Assembly (NCBI GenBank): GCA_031257655.1
Contig: JAIROF010000183.1
Span: 1 to 22,478, forward strand
Length of the DNA: 22,478 nucleotides
Direction: 5' to 3'
Source: Prevotellaceae bacterium
GTDB lineage: Bacteria; Bacteroidota; Bacteroidia; Bacteroidales; UBA932
Positions 20,278 to 22,478 of this stretch are shown one piece after another. Position numbers and translations under genes: made by a program. A model generated the notes under the pieces. That model saw nothing but the letters and a program-made list of their open reading frames with translations, had not been told where the DNA came from and ran no database searches. Numbering within the stretch: the first letter of the stretch is position 1; every line of letters starts with the position of its first letter.

Positions 20278-22478
20278 CTACACCTCCTCCCGCACCCGCA
20301 CCACCACGCTTTCGTACTCGTTGTACATGGCAAACCGCAGCCCCACCGTCATCAGGTACTCCCCGCTGAACGTCTTCCCCTCGTACTCCGAAACGCGCGA
20401 CCACGATTCGTTCTCCCGGTTCACCTCTCGGAGCGTATAGCGCTTGTCGGGCGATAAGCCCTTTAGCCGCACCGTTTGCCGGTCGCCGTTGATGCTCTTG
20501 CGCACCAGAAAGTTGAACAGCACCGCCTCGCGCCGGTCGTCCGACACGTACATGTACGACGCGCGGTTGTGCGCGTAGGGCGAAAGCAGGCGGTACAAGT
20601 CCCCGTGCAGGATGGTGGCGCGGATTTCCTTATAGGTGGCGATGGCGCGACGCGAAAACGCCCGCTCCTCCTCCGCCATCTGCGCGGGCTGCATGTCCAT
20701 CCCCAGCTTGGCCGCCATCGCGATGTCGAAGCGGTACTTGAGCGGGGTGCTCCGACCCGATATGTGGTTGGGCGACGCCGACACGTGGCTCGCCATCCCT
20801 ATAGCCGGAAAAAAGTATTGACCGCCCCACTGCGTGAAAATCCGCTGCAGCGGGTCGTTGTTGTCGCTTATCCAGAACTCGTCGAAGTACCGCATGCTCC
20901 CGTAGTCCATCCGTCCCCCACCGCCGGAGCACGCCATGAAGCACACGCCCGGGTACTTTGCCCGCACCTTCTCCATCACCCCAAGAATGCCTCGGGCGTT
21001 GTCTATCCACAGGTGCGACTGCCGCTCCGCCGGGAGGTACTGCGACCCGGAGGCGGTGATGTAGCGGTTGCAGTCCCACTTCACGTAGTCTATGCCCGGG
21101 TTGGCGCTCAGGATGTTGTCTATTACCCCGTAAACGAACGCCTGAACCTTCGGGTTGCTCAGGTCAAGCAGCAGCTGGTTGCGCTGGAGCGTCAGCTCGC
21201 GGTGCGGCTGCGCGATAATCCAGTCGGGGTGCTGCTCGTAGAGCTCGCTTTGGGGGTTCACCATCTCCGGCTCAACCCATATCCCGAACTTCAGCCCCCG
21301 CCGGTGCGCCTCCGATATCAGGTACGGGAGGCCGCGGGGCAGCTTCTGCGCGTTCGTTTGCCAGTCCCCAAGCCCCGCGCTGTCGCCGTTGCGCGGATAC
21401 TTCGTGCCAAACCAACCGTCATCCAGCAGAAACAGCTCGAAGCCCATCTGCGAGGCATCGTCTATGATTTGCACCAGCTTGGCCTCGTCGAAGTCGAAGT
21501 ACGTGGCCTCCCAGTTGTTGAGCAGGATGCTGCGCTCCCCGCCGCCGTTTTGCAGCCCGTAGCGCCGCGCCCAGCGGTGAAAGCGGCGGCTGACCTCCCC
21601 CGCCCCGCTGGCGCTGTACGTGTAGAGCAGCGCGGGCGTTACAAACGATTCCCCCTTCCCCAGCACGTAGCTCGACGCATACGGGTTGACGCCCGACAGC
21701 GCCCGCAGCTGCCCAAACGGGTCTACCTCAAAGCAGAACCAGAAGCTGCCCGGCCACGCCAGCGTACCCCCTATCACCTCCCCGAAGTCCTCCTCCGCCG
21801 GGCGGTCGAGCGACAGCAGGAAGCACGGGTGCGTGAACTGGTTGCTGCGAACGCCCAGCTTGGAGTCTATCACCTTTATCCCCGCGTCCAGCCGCTGCTC
21901 GCTCAGCTGCATCTCCTCCGCCCACGCCCCGTGGAATTGCGTCACGTAGTACGACGACGCGCGAAACGACAGGTCGGCGGAGGCGAAGCTGTGCAGCGCA
22001 ACGCTCTTTGCCTGGCGGTTGCGCACCTCCACCCGCTGCTCTATCACGTCGCAGGCCTGGTAGGCGTTGTAGCACAGGTCTACCTCCAGCGCGTAGTGCG
22101 CGTCCCGGAGCGAGATCACCGTCTGCACGATGCTGTCGCCCCGCAGCTCTGCGCGGTGCGACGCATACCGCAGCTCGGTGGACGTGTTGCCGTCGCCCTG
22201 CACCGCGCGCAGGGCGGCCTCAAAGGTGTGGCCGTTGCCAAAGGCGCTGTAGGCCGCCGACCCGGGCAGCGACGCCGCGCGCAGCTCCTCGCCGCTCGCC
22301 AGCCTGCCGCCGAAGTATATTTGCTCCAGCTTTCGCTCGCCCGTAACCCTAAAGGCGAGGCTCGTGCGCTGCGTGCTCACGATGATAAGCTCCTGCGCGG
22401 AGAGAACGCCGCCCGGCAAAAGAGCGGCGGAAAACGAAATAGCGGCGGTAAGCAGCGCAAGCAGCGGCTTGCTGCTCG
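20278..22478 (-). CDS. GH36 alpha-galactosidase (5' end beyond the window)
   Basis: At least 732 codons are visible. The frame stays open to the right edge, and the visible N-terminus (KPLLALLTAAISFSAALLPG, then GVLSAQE) is a signal peptide, so the true start lies just outside. Order: N-terminal beta-sandwich, (beta/alpha)8 catalytic barrel, C-terminal beta domain. Landmarks are LLDDGWFG, FGIWVEPEMVNPQSELY, YVKWDCNR with the nucleophile aspartate, CSGGGGRMDYG, and WISDNNDP with the acid/base aspartate 70 residues after the nucleophile, the spacing known for GH36 enzymes. It would release terminal alpha-1,6-galactose from raffinose-type sugars or galactomannan fragments, probably in the periplasm. 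Codon use is GC-rich. It is encoded on the same strand as the GH97 and SusC/D genes. Confidence 0.93.
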   Translation of the reverse strand, partial: SSKPLLALLTAAISFSAALLPGGVLSAQELIIVSTQRTSLAFRVTGERKLEQIYFGGRLASGEELRAASLPGSAAYSAFGNGHTFEAALRAVQGDGNTSTELRYASHRAELRGDSIVQTVISLRDAHYALEVDLCYNAYQACDVIEQRVEVRNRQAKSVALHSFASADLSFRASSYYVTQFHGAWAEEMQLSEQRLDAGIKVIDSKLGVRSNQFTHPCFLLSLDRPAEEDFGEVIGGTLAWPGSFWFCFEVDPFGQLRALSGVNPYASSYVLGKGESFVTPALLYTYSASGAGEVSRRFHRWARRYGLQNGGGERSILLNNWEATYFDFDEAKLVQIIDDASQMGFELFLLDDGWFGTKYPRNGDSAGLGDWQTNAQKLPRGLPYLISEAHRRGLKFGIWVEPEMVNPQSELYEQHPDWIIAQPHRELTLQRNQLLLDLSNPKVQAFVYGVIDNILSANPGIDYVKWDCNRYITASGSQYLPAERQSHLWIDNARGILGVMEKVRAKYPGVCFMACSGGGGRMDYGSMRYFDEFWISDNNDPLQRIFTQWGGQYFFPAIGMASHVSASPNHISGRSTPLKYRFDIAMAAKLGMDMQPAQMAEEERAFSRRAIATYKEIRATILHGDLYRLLSPYAHNRASYMYVSDDRREAVLFNFLVRKSINGDRQTVRLKGLSPDKRYTLREVNRENESWSRVSEYEGKTFSGEYLMTVGLRFAMYNEYESVVVRVREEV

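Overview
The window looks like chromosomal DNA of a member of the phylum Bacteroidota. The signs are a SusC/SusD outer-membrane pair, two proteins ending in type IX secretion (T9SS) C-terminal domains, family GH97 enzymes, and promoters of the TTTG / TAnnTTTG type instead of E. coli-like boxes. Gene density is moderate, and the gaps hold many palindromic and inverted repeats. No rRNA gene, CRISPR array, phage or complete transposon was found.

Left part (1-2300): two tandem, diverged DUF1670-type DNA-binding-like proteins on the + strand, preceded by a leader with a 27-bp perfect hairpin. Arrays of the same short palindromic modules flank them in opposite orientation. Middle-left (2300-5635): on the - strand, a Bax-inhibitor-1-like membrane protein and a flavin reductase; on the + strand, tRNA-His with its own promoter and terminator, a degenerate ~125-bp miniature inverted-repeat element, and an M16 zinc peptidase. 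Next comes a nested inverted-repeat region holding a 27-codon ORF that resembles the start of a PTS EIIA-Ntr protein.

Right part (5633-22478): apparently a polysaccharide/oligosaccharide utilisation locus on the - strand. In transcriptional order it has a GH36 alpha-galactosidase (running off the right edge), an unrecognised 149-aa protein, two GH97 enzymes of the retaining (alpha-galactosidase) type, a large T9SS-exported protein with two seven-repeat FG-GAP/VCBS propellers, then SusC and SusD. The enzymes suggest a substrate with terminal alpha-galactose (raffinose-family sugars, galactomannan or similar); this is inference. SusC/SusD would bind and import it, the GH97/GH36 enzymes would cleave it, and the propeller protein may bind glycan or partners at the surface.

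A + strand toxin-antitoxin pair lies between SusC and the propeller gene. Its PIN-domain toxin is interrupted by a 121-bp miniature element with matching 22-bp inverted ends and a 4-bp target duplication. Removing the element and one duplication copy restores a 127-codon PIN gene exactly. A diverged relative of this element lies at 3993-4117. These two copies, the disrupted toxin, the DUF1670 block and the propeller/GH97 operon are the most interesting parts of the window.
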